IMG/VR virus record: IMGVR_UViG_3300034198_015726 | Location: 1-25,410 of that record | DNA length: 25,410 bases | Direction: 5' to 3' (one strand) | Source: a virus | In this document: positions 10,001 through 17,273 of the stretch, one piece after another | How the letters are laid out: every line of letters starts with the position of its first letter | Numbering within the stretch: position 1 is the first letter of the stretch | The notes under the pieces: generated by a model | The model's database searches: none | What the model was told of the DNA's origin: nothing | Seen by the model: only the letters and a program-made list of their open reading frames with translations | Position numbers and translations under genes: made by a program

Positions 10001-10296
10001 GCGAATAAGCCAACATAATTTCCTAGAGCAACAGGCTCACCATCAACCTGTAGATCTTTTATCTTAGCATATGGGTATTGAGAATCATAGGTAAAGTTAC
10101 ATCCGTCGATAATACTGCCTTTTTTGAAGATATTATCGCCGAATTTTTCAACTTGGTTTTGAAGAATAGTCTGTAACTGATTTATTTCACGAGTTTGAAG
10201 CGCCACTCCAGGCTTGAAAAGAATTTTGTGATAATTTGATGACTCATTAAAGTCGTCAAAATATGGTTCAACGCTAAGGTCTGTTTGGATTGGCAT
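4090..10296 (-). CDS. Giant DUF4815-type baseplate/fibre protein with glycine-rich tip
   Basis: A 2068-residue protein. The N-terminus (YFDDFNESSNYHKILFKPGV, residues 12-31) is the hallmark of the DUF4815 phage structural family. Further family-like segments lie much later: DAVDFRPR near 1200, a helical coiled stretch LERRIAALEYYVSLSQLEQS near 1360-1380, and FKYGFFADSFDTTLYSDV near 1400, so the family domain appears split by a long beta-rich insertion. About residues 1560-1655 and 1685-1790 hold two related repeats (NTTLYWSTYV, ADFTDGTLTGT, FTRAV, EGTESFGVKIHTG) resembling Calx-beta domains. A proline linker (TPRPPPPTY) precedes a glycine-rich end of about 220 residues (IKYKIWGAGGGGGG onward) like phage adhesin tips. 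Position after gp8 corresponds to T4 genes 9-12. Inferred role: baseplate-anchored receptor-binding protein. The start is preceded by AAAGGAT on its own strand. Confidence 0.8.
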   Translation of the reverse strand: MPIQTDLSVEPYFDDFNESSNYHKILFKPGVALQTREINQLQTILQNQVEKFGDNIFKKGSIIDGCNFTYDSQYPYAKIKDLQVDGEPVALGNYVGLFAKNSSNLVARIISANNGFESQAPDLSTLFLHYVNSGDTSELTAFAQNQVLTVYNANVSVYQVNIPVNGTGQGFSNGDSVVFLSSITVPDDTVVSVNDTINDPVSLANAVVLAVNATAINSSKVLKLRPYANSLTDNSVNASSWTFRVGNTVLVNNTTSTIIDGIIGSGANADVITNSSGVITEIVMTDLGQGYDFAPYVTIKTSNTSASVTNLNLTAQNYLAQVTIANNAQSGSSNAVGFGYAFSITEGIVYQKGYFLFVSPQTIVVDKYSSKPDAISVGFSTVESIVTSDIDPTLLDNSTGTFNTQAPGADRLKLVPGLILQDTAVAEANSDFFIITAFSLGQPYLQNQQTAYSLIGDEMSKRTSDTSGNFVIDPFILSTITPEDVVDEHEKFRVTIDPGYAYISGNRVKTDRNYSLVLDQGIYTQNSTGVAVNLNYGNYTKVKEVGGVFDYTVGDYVTLYNAAKNYLSFAGNSTVSAYYSNSNTAPKGTAIGTARIRSMSLDSGTPGDASAVYKLYLYDINMNQTKNFRDVRAVYYSSANYDGIADIVAVNDASTNTYIATIANTEISQMVFDSGAASTKSTANIVYSFKSLSTVNAGNNGTIQVSLAGSNYFSYTADSTLSQEQLKTVQLVFTSNAEAQTNLTGTFVVGSSSNVISANSSTLNFIATFNSGDFVKIYQASTTEIKKITAVLNSTAFQIDAPPAASNSAVNVKFFFPENAPVPLHTRTTTRSANVDSSGQLLTINIGTNLASNSSAATVTYNAKSVNAAPVAKTTNRETTVVINPSKNPGAYTGPWALGQPDIFRLRKVYKDTRYNIVDSNSDVITISFSTTSGAFSNGETVTQHSGMYNLNISSINGAFTNGEYVYQANSTANVAGGIILSVNSTVMVVNTLPFVGLTDFTGFTNSTSVIGEVSGANSTVDLVTSNVISLGTITSIGNNGRIIRNGFTTKLVQTINVANTIAVIKGSNVAGVSSLAYGEVDHYNYSQYVKVTELPSTAVDVTNDFYIDHNQNLDYYDYGYLYKKPKSLLNVSDADVFIVSYDHFTNAAAGVFTRSSYNVNDTQNYDTLTGTLTGGSISTHEVPELFTTKGTNVDLIDAVDFRPRVVATAAITAGNIALSTVNPPVPSAIEKFQATTTVFPVPSSQYTSDFEHHLARVDRIVIDKDGIIKAVTGTPGVNNLSAPPEPKDSMTINLLFIPAYPSVPQRLSNNYINIIDKGIANDKFTQRRIQDHTIAVPLLSKTQIEKNQPTRFTMADIANLERRIAALEYYVSLSQLEQSLKDITIPSSISSSINRFKYGFFADSFDTTLYSDVNNPEYLAKIQNSEVVARTYNKNVEFDFHSSDLDTANSTNGKYVSLPYRYANGVTSSFTLLTQGIATDGAVVVSNNQSNNQQSNNTPVTSYTGIMTASPSSFSIDTEYVVSKVYIPPVPESVPGASYWSSFITDTPIAPPQFTSATARGGIKTGGIGTAYITVQTYNVADGTTLYWTTRDIGFNVLASDFSDNTLSGTCTIQNNNATVTRKGAAQNTPISPSVKSFNIDFHTGSGTGPIVTVTAPISLYDASVFGGNSSSTVSYSVTILSNKSSNPHSIDEGNYVATATVRTTGVSDNTTLYWSTYVSSSAGLTAADFTDGTLTGTVVINSGQGTFTRAVKADSTTEGTESFGVKIHTGSVSGPVVAETGIVMSINDSSLTPRPPPPTYSNRALVVGTSATTEQTPPPFAAMVNYPSTTIIKADAKLEYRNWVVPANVHRIKYKIWGAGGGGGGTDYNDGPGIGASGGSGAYVEGFANVTPGETLLVVAGGGGLKGGTGGTPPGGATYSDGANGKGRGAIAGGTRATSSTHGCGGGGGGGGASGIARGATVVAIAPGGNGGGGGKADSSGIGYGGTGGGNSGQSAANAAGAGASPNGRSGLSGGTAKKHEGSQVGGIPSLPDGAAEDGLGSGQYAVGCGGRSDQDGKHGRVVIYI

Positions 10297-10309
10297 TCGT
10301 TCAAATCCT

Positions 10310-12196
10310 TTAGTATTCTAGAATAAGTTTAATTGTTTCTTTTTGTCCAGGTGCTCTTGTTACTGGGTCAAAATTTTCAATATAAATCACGTCTCCGCTT
10401 TCAATTATTACGTCGGGCGCATGTATTGTATTTATATCGAATCTTGCACCGCTAGTAACCCCGATTAATGGACCAGAAACTAAAGAAGTGGGGTAAATTG
10501 GACCAAGTTTTTCACTTATATAAATGCTATTTCCATAAGAGTTGTTAGCATAAAATATAGCATTAGAAACAGCAACGTTGCTTTGATACACCTTTTCGCC
10601 TTGAATAAACGTTCCGCTTAATAAAGAACCATCATATCTATAGTACTCGGTAAACGTTTCAAAGTTTTTAACCAAACCAGAAACTTCTATCTCAGTGATA
10701 AATGCATTAGAAGAAGATGTCGTTCCAACAATAGTGCCTACAGTTGAGTTTGTAGTAGTAACAAAAAACCCGCTAGCATTAGTTACTTGTAGAGAACCAA
10801 GGCTCGAGCTTACAACAATACCCTTGGCGGTTGTTGTAATACCTGTATCTTCATGATATATGGATTGAGTAACTTCTTCGTTAGCTAAGAAAGGTGAAGT
10901 CTGATAGTCTACAGCAAATACAAGGTTAGAAAAAAGAGGATCTCTTATTATCCCAGCGCTTCTATATGTACTAGAATCGGGAATTGTATCTCCCTCTGAC
11001 CCGTCAAAAGTTAGGCTTATTCCAACTCTAGAGCAAAATAATTCGTTAGCAACATTAGCGCCATGGCCACCCTTTGGTCCGCTAATAACTTTTAGTGTGG
11101 CTGCATTGCTAACTCCAGCTTGAGGAGCTGAATAAACGTAAGCGCCAGCGGAAGAAATACCGCTTCCTCTATTGAGGATTTCCACTTTGTAAATAGAGTT
11201 TGCTGCGCTAGGGCTTACTAATGCTCTAGCTTCAGTAGTAACTGCTTCATCTCCGCTATTTAATATAACGACCCTTGGATTTATTTCAAAATGAGAAGTG
11301 CTGTCGGGAGTAGGAATAAACTTAGAATCAAGATATGCATATATTCCTAGAGAATTACTTACGTGTGAAGTAATAGTTCTCCATTGCCCAGCGCCAGTTC
11401 CTCCTGTTATATACAAATAACACCCGTTATATACGCCAGAAACTGCTGAGGGTGTTATTGCATTATTGGGAGAAGCATAAATTCTTGTTGTAGAATTGGC
11501 ATAAACCACGTTAGCAAGTTCAACTAAAGGCGCATTACCGATAGTCTTAAAGTTTCCGGAAGATCCAAACTTACCAACAAAATGATTTGTGTATCCACTT
11601 CCACCAGTTCGAACTAAAATTACGTCAACAGCGCCTGGAACAGCGTTACCGGAAACATTTTCATCCGGAACTACTGGCATGTAAAAACTGTTGTTAAATT
11701 TATTAAAGGTTGCGCTGTCAACTTGATACATGTACTTCCAATGATATCCATCAGAAGTTTCGTAATAAACATCATCAGGCGCAGTGTCTGCAAAGGTTGG
11801 TTTATATGTTGAAGCAGCGCCGTCATTGTTGTTTAAGCATTTAAACACATAATAAATAGAACCTTCATACGTATAAACGTAGAATGGTTTGGTTGCTAAA
11901 TTGGGGTCGTTATCGTCATAGTAAGGATAAACTGTTCCTGCTGTCCATAAATTGGCATTCACCATCAGCTTAACATCGTCAGATATAATATGTTTAGCAA
12001 ACAGCATGCTGTTATAGGTATTAAACTGTACAGTCTTTACGCTATCGTATGCTTGTGGAACTACACCTCCGCCGTACGCACTAGCTATCCCAGCAAACAT
12101 ATAGTATACTGTGTTAGCAGGTTCATTGAAAGACTCAATGAATTGATTAGCATTATGCAGTTTATAATTGTTTGTTGTTAATTGCGTTGTTGCCAT
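10310..12196 (-). CDS. 8: Baseplate wedge subunit gp8-like, enlarged
   Basis: A 628-residue protein whose two ends match T4 gp8. IYYVFKCLNNNDG and YETSDGYHWKYMYQVDSATF (about residues 109-170) parallel the T4 gp8 stretch with VYRCLD and GDGYVWEYLFEI, and the C-terminus GDVIYIENFDPVTRAPGQKE followed by TIKLILEY parallels GEMIYMENRPP...EINILFTF. T4 gp8 is 334 residues, so nearly 300 residues are added in the middle; these include copies of a beta module seen elsewhere in this region (ANEEVTQSIY; FIQGEKVYQSNV). Gp8 joins gp7 and gp6 in the wedge arms. The order gp6, gp7-position, gp8 is as in T4. The match is from memory of T4 gp8. Confidence 0.78.
   Translation of the reverse strand: MATTQLTTNNYKLHNANQFIESFNEPANTVYYMFAGIASAYGGGVVPQAYDSVKTVQFNTYNSMLFAKHIISDDVKLMVNANLWTAGTVYPYYDDNDPNLATKPFYVYTYEGSIYYVFKCLNNNDGAASTYKPTFADTAPDDVYYETSDGYHWKYMYQVDSATFNKFNNSFYMPVVPDENVSGNAVPGAVDVILVRTGGSGYTNHFVGKFGSSGNFKTIGNAPLVELANVVYANSTTRIYASPNNAITPSAVSGVYNGCYLYITGGTGAGQWRTITSHVSNSLGIYAYLDSKFIPTPDSTSHFEINPRVVILNSGDEAVTTEARALVSPSAANSIYKVEILNRGSGISSAGAYVYSAPQAGVSNAATLKVISGPKGGHGANVANELFCSRVGISLTFDGSEGDTIPDSSTYRSAGIIRDPLFSNLVFAVDYQTSPFLANEEVTQSIYHEDTGITTTAKGIVVSSSLGSLQVTNASGFFVTTTNSTVGTIVGTTSSSNAFITEIEVSGLVKNFETFTEYYRYDGSLLSGTFIQGEKVYQSNVAVSNAIFYANNSYGNSIYISEKLGPIYPTSLVSGPLIGVTSGARFDINTIHAPDVIIESGDVIYIENFDPVTRAPGQKETIKLILEY
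10429..10436 (-). promoter_or_regulatory. T4-type late promoter inside gp8 gene
   Basis: On the minus strand the sequence reads TATAAATACAATAC, an exact match to the T4 late promoter octamer TATAAATA recognised by the gp55 sigma-like factor with the sliding clamp. It lies in the last 130 bases of the gp8 coding region, about 133 bases upstream of the giant fibre-like gene. Only two exact copies on the coding strands were noticed by eye in the window. It would give that gene and the small structural genes downstream an independent late transcript. A chance match in AT-rich DNA is possible. Confidence 0.5.
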
Positions 12197-12197
12197 A

Positions 12198-14699
12198 TTA
12201 TCCTACAATTGGTCCAGTATTTGAATTATTAATAGTTGTTTTATTAGTGGCGGTAGTTTTTTTAATCACAGCACCAAAAAACTTAGTCCCAGCAACATGC
12301 GTCACGTCTCTAACCATTTGTGCATATTTAGTTAGGTCTCTTGATGCTTGAATTTCATATGAGAATTCTTGATAGTATTCTCCATCTTGTATATACTTAT
12401 CAGCGCTTAAAAACCCTCTGGTAGTTGAATAATAACCAGAACCATATCCTTGCTTAGCAATAATAGGAATTACGGTTCCTGTTTTTTCTCCATCCAACGA
12501 ACTGAAAGTAATTAGATTTTCAGCGTTACTGTAACCCAATCCGGAATCTGCTACTAATAATTTAGTTATAGATCCATTTGATGAAATTACGTTTGCTGCA
12601 ACTATTGCATTATCGCCTGAGAATAAAGAATTAGCAGCATATACTCCAGTAACGTTTGCCATAGCGCCGCTTAATTCTCCTACGACGTTGATATTAGTTA
12701 CGAAGTCTTGAATTATTCCTTCTCTTTTTGCATAAATAACGCTGTCGTTTGCAAAGGTGATTTTACCTATAGCTTGTGAAGTAACGCCACCCAATGTAAC
12801 CGTATCTACTGTTGCATTAGCCGTAGAAGAAAGACCAGATATTTCATAATCCGTAGTAAAAGTTCCGCTATAAACATTAACTAACAATTCACCGGTATTT
12901 ATTTGATAAACCGAGCCTGTCGCAACATTACTTACGCCATCATTTTGGAACACCAGCTCGCTGTAAGTAAACTCTCCTGGATCAGAATTTGCATAAATTA
13001 TACCTGAAACTCCAACAGAAACTAATCCTGATAGAGGAACAGTTTGATTTATTATTTCTCCAACAGTAAATCCACCATCTATAGTATCTATAGTTAATAT
13101 GTAATCCTGTTTCTTTTTAGTTGCTACTGCTCTTTCGTATATTTCTACATAAGGAGCTTTATTGTAGAGTTTTCCTGGGTTGACTGTGCGAATAGCTGTT
13201 ATTTCTGAAAGCTCTTTAACTGAATATTGTAATGCATCAATAAGAATCGTTGATGAGTTTGCTGTTGGAAATTTGGGAAACCCGTAATTAGAAGCATTTA
13301 ATCCTATAGTTAAATACGCAGAATTAAAGAAATTATTATCAGAGATATAGTCAGTAAATATAGGAACAGTTTCAGTTCCGGATAAGCTTTTTATTGAGAT
13401 ATTTGCATTAATCCCGGTGGTAGCGGCTGCTATAACAGCATTTCCGCTCACTGTAGTTAATACTGTGTGTCCTGCAGTAATAGATCCTGCGCTTAGTTTA
13501 TGAATACCAATGTCGATGTCAGTAGAAAATAATGTTCCTATGGCATTACTTGTTAATCCCCTTACGCTTAACCCATTTTTAAAATAAAAAGAAAACACAT
13601 TTGACACGTTCAGCGCTACTACACTACTATTGGTAGTTACAGAACGAACGTAAGCATTAGCGTTATTATCGCCAGAGGATACTGTTTCTCCTTTTATAAA
13701 AGAACCAACGACGGTGTTGAGATATAAATTTGCAGTGTTTGAGTATGCAAAAACGTTTGCGGTTACATTTAAAGCAAGATTACTAGGATTAGTTATTGTT
13801 ACTTTGCTGAATTTAGGGATAGGATAAGTGTTAGTTAATGCTGTAGAGTTGATATTACTCAAATAAAGAACCGTGTTCGAAATAATAATTTCAGAATTAT
13901 TAGTAAATCCCCAGCCACCCTCTAATAGTTTAAACGTAACAATACCCGTTACGTCCGCAGTTTCAAGTACTTTCGCTTTACCGTATTTACCAAAGGTGCT
14001 AGTAAGATTTAATATCTGACCAACCGTAAATCCATATCCTCCTTCGTCTATAACAAGACCCGATAAAGAACCAATAACAATAGGCACATCTTCTATGTTA
14101 TTGTTTACAATTAGCCTTTCACCAGTTTTAAAATCGTTGCTTAGGTTTGTAATATAAAATACTGTTACATATCTTCCATTGACCTGTCTTTTAACTATTC
14201 TGTCTACGAAAGCTGTGGCGCCAGATATAGCACCCTTAACTAATTTACCAAGATATTCTTTATTTCTATACGTTTCTGTGACTTCAAGATAAACAGGTTT
14301 TACCCATATTCCATCTGAAGATTTTAATACATCATCTCCAGGAAAATATAGATCTATGTCTTCTTTATAAACTAATTGAAATAATAGCTTAAGCGCACGA
14401 GGATTGCCTTTCGCTCTGTATAAATCAATAATCTTTTTAATAGATAAACGTTTATCGGCGAGTGTTTCAAACTGAACACCTTGCAAATACGTATTTTTGA
14501 AATGGATTAAGAATTCTTCTAGAGTTTGATCAACGTCAGAAAGCTCAGGTAATCTTCTGGCATAAAAAAGCGCATTACCTTCCTGTTCTAACCATTCATA
14601 ATAGGCTTGTACAAATTCAACAAAAACAGGACCTTCTTCTTGATAAAAAGAAGGAAACTGTTCGGCTACTAAATTCGATATTGTTGCTGGGTATATCAT
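12198..14699 (-). CDS. Baseplate wedge protein in the gp7 position
   Basis: An 833-residue protein between gp6 and gp8, exactly where T4 has gene 7 (1032 residues). The N-terminus (EQFPSFYQEEGPVFVEFVQA, then YYEWLEQEGN, LEEFLIHFKNTYLQG, YRAKGNPRALKLLFQLVY) is a helical domain I recall from T4-like cyanophage baseplate proteins; the C-terminus (YYQEFSYEIQASRDLTKYAQ then MVRDVTHVAGTKFFG) is also a conserved phage tail ending. Between them lie repeated beta segments such as FIKGETVSSGD, FTVGEIINQTVPLSG and FTYSELVFQND. The start overlaps the gp6 stop (TAATG). Assignment to gp7 rests on position and size, not on a sequence match to T4 gp7. Confidence 0.6.
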   Translation of the reverse strand: MIYPATISNLVAEQFPSFYQEEGPVFVEFVQAYYEWLEQEGNALFYARRLPELSDVDQTLEEFLIHFKNTYLQGVQFETLADKRLSIKKIIDLYRAKGNPRALKLLFQLVYKEDIDLYFPGDDVLKSSDGIWVKPVYLEVTETYRNKEYLGKLVKGAISGATAFVDRIVKRQVNGRYVTVFYITNLSNDFKTGERLIVNNNIEDVPIVIGSLSGLVIDEGGYGFTVGQILNLTSTFGKYGKAKVLETADVTGIVTFKLLEGGWGFTNNSEIIISNTVLYLSNINSTALTNTYPIPKFSKVTITNPSNLALNVTANVFAYSNTANLYLNTVVGSFIKGETVSSGDNNANAYVRSVTTNSSVVALNVSNVFSFYFKNGLSVRGLTSNAIGTLFSTDIDIGIHKLSAGSITAGHTVLTTVSGNAVIAAATTGINANISIKSLSGTETVPIFTDYISDNNFFNSAYLTIGLNASNYGFPKFPTANSSTILIDALQYSVKELSEITAIRTVNPGKLYNKAPYVEIYERAVATKKKQDYILTIDTIDGGFTVGEIINQTVPLSGLVSVGVSGIIYANSDPGEFTYSELVFQNDGVSNVATGSVYQINTGELLVNVYSGTFTTDYEISGLSSTANATVDTVTLGGVTSQAIGKITFANDSVIYAKREGIIQDFVTNINVVGELSGAMANVTGVYAANSLFSGDNAIVAANVISSNGSITKLLVADSGLGYSNAENLITFSSLDGEKTGTVIPIIAKQGYGSGYYSTTRGFLSADKYIQDGEYYQEFSYEIQASRDLTKYAQMVRDVTHVAGTKFFGAVIKKTTATNKTTINNSNTGPIVG

Positions 14700-16540
14700 T
14701 ATTGTCTTACTGTTTCTACCGTTACAAATATCTCATCATCTGGAATTTCAAATATAACTTGTTGTCCAGTAGTATTATCTTTAGTGGCGGATTTAGCGTA
14801 AAACCTAATAGAATCACCAAAATAACTATCAGGCTTAAATCCTCTTATTACTATTCGCCCTTTGGTATAATCCACAGAACCAATGACAATAATTGTGTTA
14901 TGATCTTGTTCTTTGGCTTGCACTATACGCATGTTTCCTTGACCGTCGTCTTCCATTACGACAGTTTGCCCTTTGTATATAAATTTAGAAGAAATAACCG
15001 TATGCGCTTCAGAAGACAAATGGACTCTAGGATAAGGAAAGAGTGTTGTGTCAAGCGGTATATTAAACGCAATAACATAATTTTTAATTGCTGTTGTAGA
15101 AGGTATTACTTTTTTCATTAACAAATAATCAGTTTCGTTACTGATAATACTTGGATGTGAATTGTCTATATCTGTTACTAATCTTGAATACAATATGGTT
15201 GATTTGAAGTCGTTTAAATTTTCAATGTTATAGTTCTGAATCGTAGAGGTCACATATGTTGTAATATCCTGAGAAGTAATAGCTGCTTTGTTAATGTTGT
15301 ACTTGACTTTGGTTCTAACGCTAGCATAGGTGTATTCTGGCTCTACAAAAATAGTATCGATAGTTAATGGTGCTCTTGTCTTCAAGAAATTGGTATATTC
15401 TATTTTCTTAGAGTCAGGTATAGCGTCAAAATTGGCAATTTTCATGGAAAGAAATACTTTGCCATATTGAGGAGGAACGGCTTCTTCTCCGCCGTAAACA
15501 GATATAACCTGAATTTCAGGATAGGTGATACGCATCAGACTTTCATAGTCTTTTGTTGTTACTGCTCTATCTTGTGTGGCATAAAATCTTGTGGCGTTTT
15601 TACGGACACTTTCGATATCTTCGCCGATATCGCCACCGACAGCAGGAATAGGATATCCGTTAGCGTCTGTTACGATGTCTACAACTACGTTGGAGGATCC
15701 GGCTATAGTTCCGTCGCAAGTAAATACAGAGATACCGTTGGGGAGCTGTCCATTCGTTATACGATACTCAGCAAGAACGATTGAGCCGTCGGCAGGTCTT
15801 CTTCCCACAATATTGTCGCCAAACACTAATTCGTATTTGTTGTTCTCAGCTCCCTGTAAAAAGTATACTTCGCTTGACTGTTTAAGGTCTAGGATACTTG
15901 AAGAAAGTTTATATGCTATGGTGTTAGCGCCATTATTCTCTACCACAGTAACCGTCATTGATGTGGTATCAATTGTAGGATTAGAAAGAATAAATCTCTG
16001 ACGATCTGTGTTTGCTAAAGGCTTTACAACATAAGAGTCTGTGATATACACACCTTCATATATTGGCACATTATTTTGTGTAAAAATGATTTGCGTTGGA
16101 TCTAAAGGATTTAATACACCCGTCGTTACAGTTAGAATTTGATCTGTACTGAAAGTAAAGTTATTTGACCCAACTTTACCTGTAAAGGTCGTTCCTTTTG
16201 GTATTGTAATAAGAGAAACAGTGTTGTCATCTACAGTAACAGTCAAATTCACATTAGCGGTAGCAGATCTAAAAGATCTAGGAACGTAGTTTAATTCTTT
16301 TGCTTTGAGGACAACTGAATCTCTAAGCTGAGCAGTGTCCAAAAACATCTCAGATCCAACCATGTTCAAGTAGAACGAGTTGAGGTATGTGTTATAGGAT
16401 AGTAGGTCTAAAAGAACACTAATGTTACTGGCTTCGAAGTTGAAATCTTTGAACCTTACTTGTGACTGTAAAAAAGCCTTTAAGGAACTCTTGTATGTAT
16501 CGAAGTCTAGACTGGTAAGACTTATACTTGTATTTGCCAT
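14699..16540 (-). CDS. 6: Baseplate wedge subunit gp6
   Basis: A 613-residue protein of the gp6 / baseplate J-like family. The N-terminus (SLDFDTYKSSLKAFLQSQVR, then FNFEASNISVLLDLLSYNTY, NMVGSEMFLDTAQLRDSVV, LNYVPRSFRSA) is the typical gp6 core that dimerises and forms the inner baseplate ring; further family marks are ATQDRAVTTKDYESLM and GGEEAVPPQYGKVFLSMKI (about residues 323-367). T4 gp6 is 660 residues, so this is near full length. Gp6 dimers hold gp25, gp53 and gp7 and rearrange on sheath contraction. It starts one base into the gp25 stop (TAATG) and runs into the gp7-position gene the same way. Confidence 0.92.
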   Translation of the reverse strand: MANTSISLTSLDFDTYKSSLKAFLQSQVRFKDFNFEASNISVLLDLLSYNTYLNSFYLNMVGSEMFLDTAQLRDSVVLKAKELNYVPRSFRSATANVNLTVTVDDNTVSLITIPKGTTFTGKVGSNNFTFSTDQILTVTTGVLNPLDPTQIIFTQNNVPIYEGVYITDSYVVKPLANTDRQRFILSNPTIDTTSMTVTVVENNGANTIAYKLSSSILDLKQSSEVYFLQGAENNKYELVFGDNIVGRRPADGSIVLAEYRITNGQLPNGISVFTCDGTIAGSSNVVVDIVTDANGYPIPAVGGDIGEDIESVRKNATRFYATQDRAVTTKDYESLMRITYPEIQVISVYGGEEAVPPQYGKVFLSMKIANFDAIPDSKKIEYTNFLKTRAPLTIDTIFVEPEYTYASVRTKVKYNINKAAITSQDITTYVTSTIQNYNIENLNDFKSTILYSRLVTDIDNSHPSIISNETDYLLMKKVIPSTTAIKNYVIAFNIPLDTTLFPYPRVHLSSEAHTVISSKFIYKGQTVVMEDDGQGNMRIVQAKEQDHNTIIVIGSVDYTKGRIVIRGFKPDSYFGDSIRFYAKSATKDNTTGQQVIFEIPDDEIFVTVETVRQ

Positions 16541-16968
16541 TATCTTACTCTATAAAGTATGGTGTTTAAAACGACAGGCTTAGTTATATTTAGAACGCTG
16601 AATACAATGGTTACCGTATACCCTGATTCATTTGAAAGCGGAGTGACGGTGACGCTCATCAGATTAGCTCTTGGTTCATAATTCGAAATAACTGTCCTTA
16701 TTTCTTGTTCGATAGCTACTTGTGATATAACATTAACAGGCTCGAACAAATAATTTCTAAGATTGCTACCTAAAGTTGGCTGGAACGGTCTATCATATTT
16801 ATTTGTAGAAATAAGATTTCGAATTGCCATTTTAACAGCATCTTCGTTTCTTTTTCTAGCAAGGTCGTGAAGTTCCGGGTGCTCGTCGAAGTTTGTGAGG
16901 AAGTCGCTGTACGCTTCCAGATCCTGAGTATGAACAGTAAACTTGTTTGGATTGAATAATTCTGCCAT
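16540..16968 (-). CDS. 25: Baseplate wedge subunit gp25
   Basis: A 142-residue protein of the gp25 family (T4 gp25 has 132 residues). ARKRNEDAVKMAIRNLISTN followed by KYDRPFQPTLGSNLRNYLFE is the classic gp25 core, and YEPRANLMSVTV contains the conserved EPR motif that plugs into the gp6 core bundle. The protein links the wedge core to the first sheath ring and is homologous to type VI secretion TssE and P2 gpW. It lies between the PAAR gene, one base downstream of its stop, and gp6, which it overlaps by one base. Full length and intact, so a firm call. Confidence 0.92.
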   Translation of the reverse strand: MAELFNPNKFTVHTQDLEAYSDFLTNFDEHPELHDLARKRNEDAVKMAIRNLISTNKYDRPFQPTLGSNLRNYLFEPVNVISQVAIEQEIRTVISNYEPRANLMSVTVTPLSNESGYTVTIVFSVLNITKPVVLNTILYRVR

Positions 16969-16969
16969 T

Positions 16970-17266
16970 TTATCCAGCTATTACGCTGCCTACTCCTGAT
17001 ATTATTTTACCGAAATCTGCAGAGTCTCCGACTCTTGCTATAGGTCTTCCATTTACAAATACTGTTGAAGAGCCGCCGCCTACTGCAGCTGGATGTGGTA
17101 CGCAATACTCCCCAACTAAAATTGTATGTGGACTTAAAAAATCTCCTAACCTAGAAACACCAACTCCTCCAGCAAATACGCTAGTAGAACATGTTTTTAT
17201 GGTAGTTGTTGTACTGCATAAATGCCCTGTCAATACTGCGCTACCTTTTGTTGCTACTGCTGGCAT
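16970..17266 (-). CDS. PAAR-type spike tip protein
   Basis: A 98-residue protein with the small repetitive PAAR layout: AVLTGHLCSTTTT, STSVFAGGVGVSRLGD, LVGEYCVPHPAAVGGGSSTV and FVNGRPIARVGDSADFG. The residues PHPAAV and the GRPIARVGD hairpin are typical. H15, H47, C55 and H58 are candidate zinc ligands, fitting the cysteine/histidine-coordinated metal known for this family. PAAR proteins cap the beta-helix spike (in T4, gp5.4 on gp5) and sharpen it for membrane piercing. The gene is directly downstream of the gp5-like spike gene with a seven-base gap, so the pair probably assembles together. Confidence 0.9.
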   Translation of the reverse strand: MPAVATKGSAVLTGHLCSTTTTIKTCSTSVFAGGVGVSRLGDFLSPHTILVGEYCVPHPAAVGGGSSTVFVNGRPIARVGDSADFGKIISGVGSVIAG

Positions 17267-17273
17267 AGTGTTC

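Noticed and set aside
14681-15121. A 146-residue plus-strand open frame across the gp6/gp7 junction.
   Set aside because: Low-complexity aromatic/basic composition, antisense to gp6, and no ribosome binding site; treated as a shadow.
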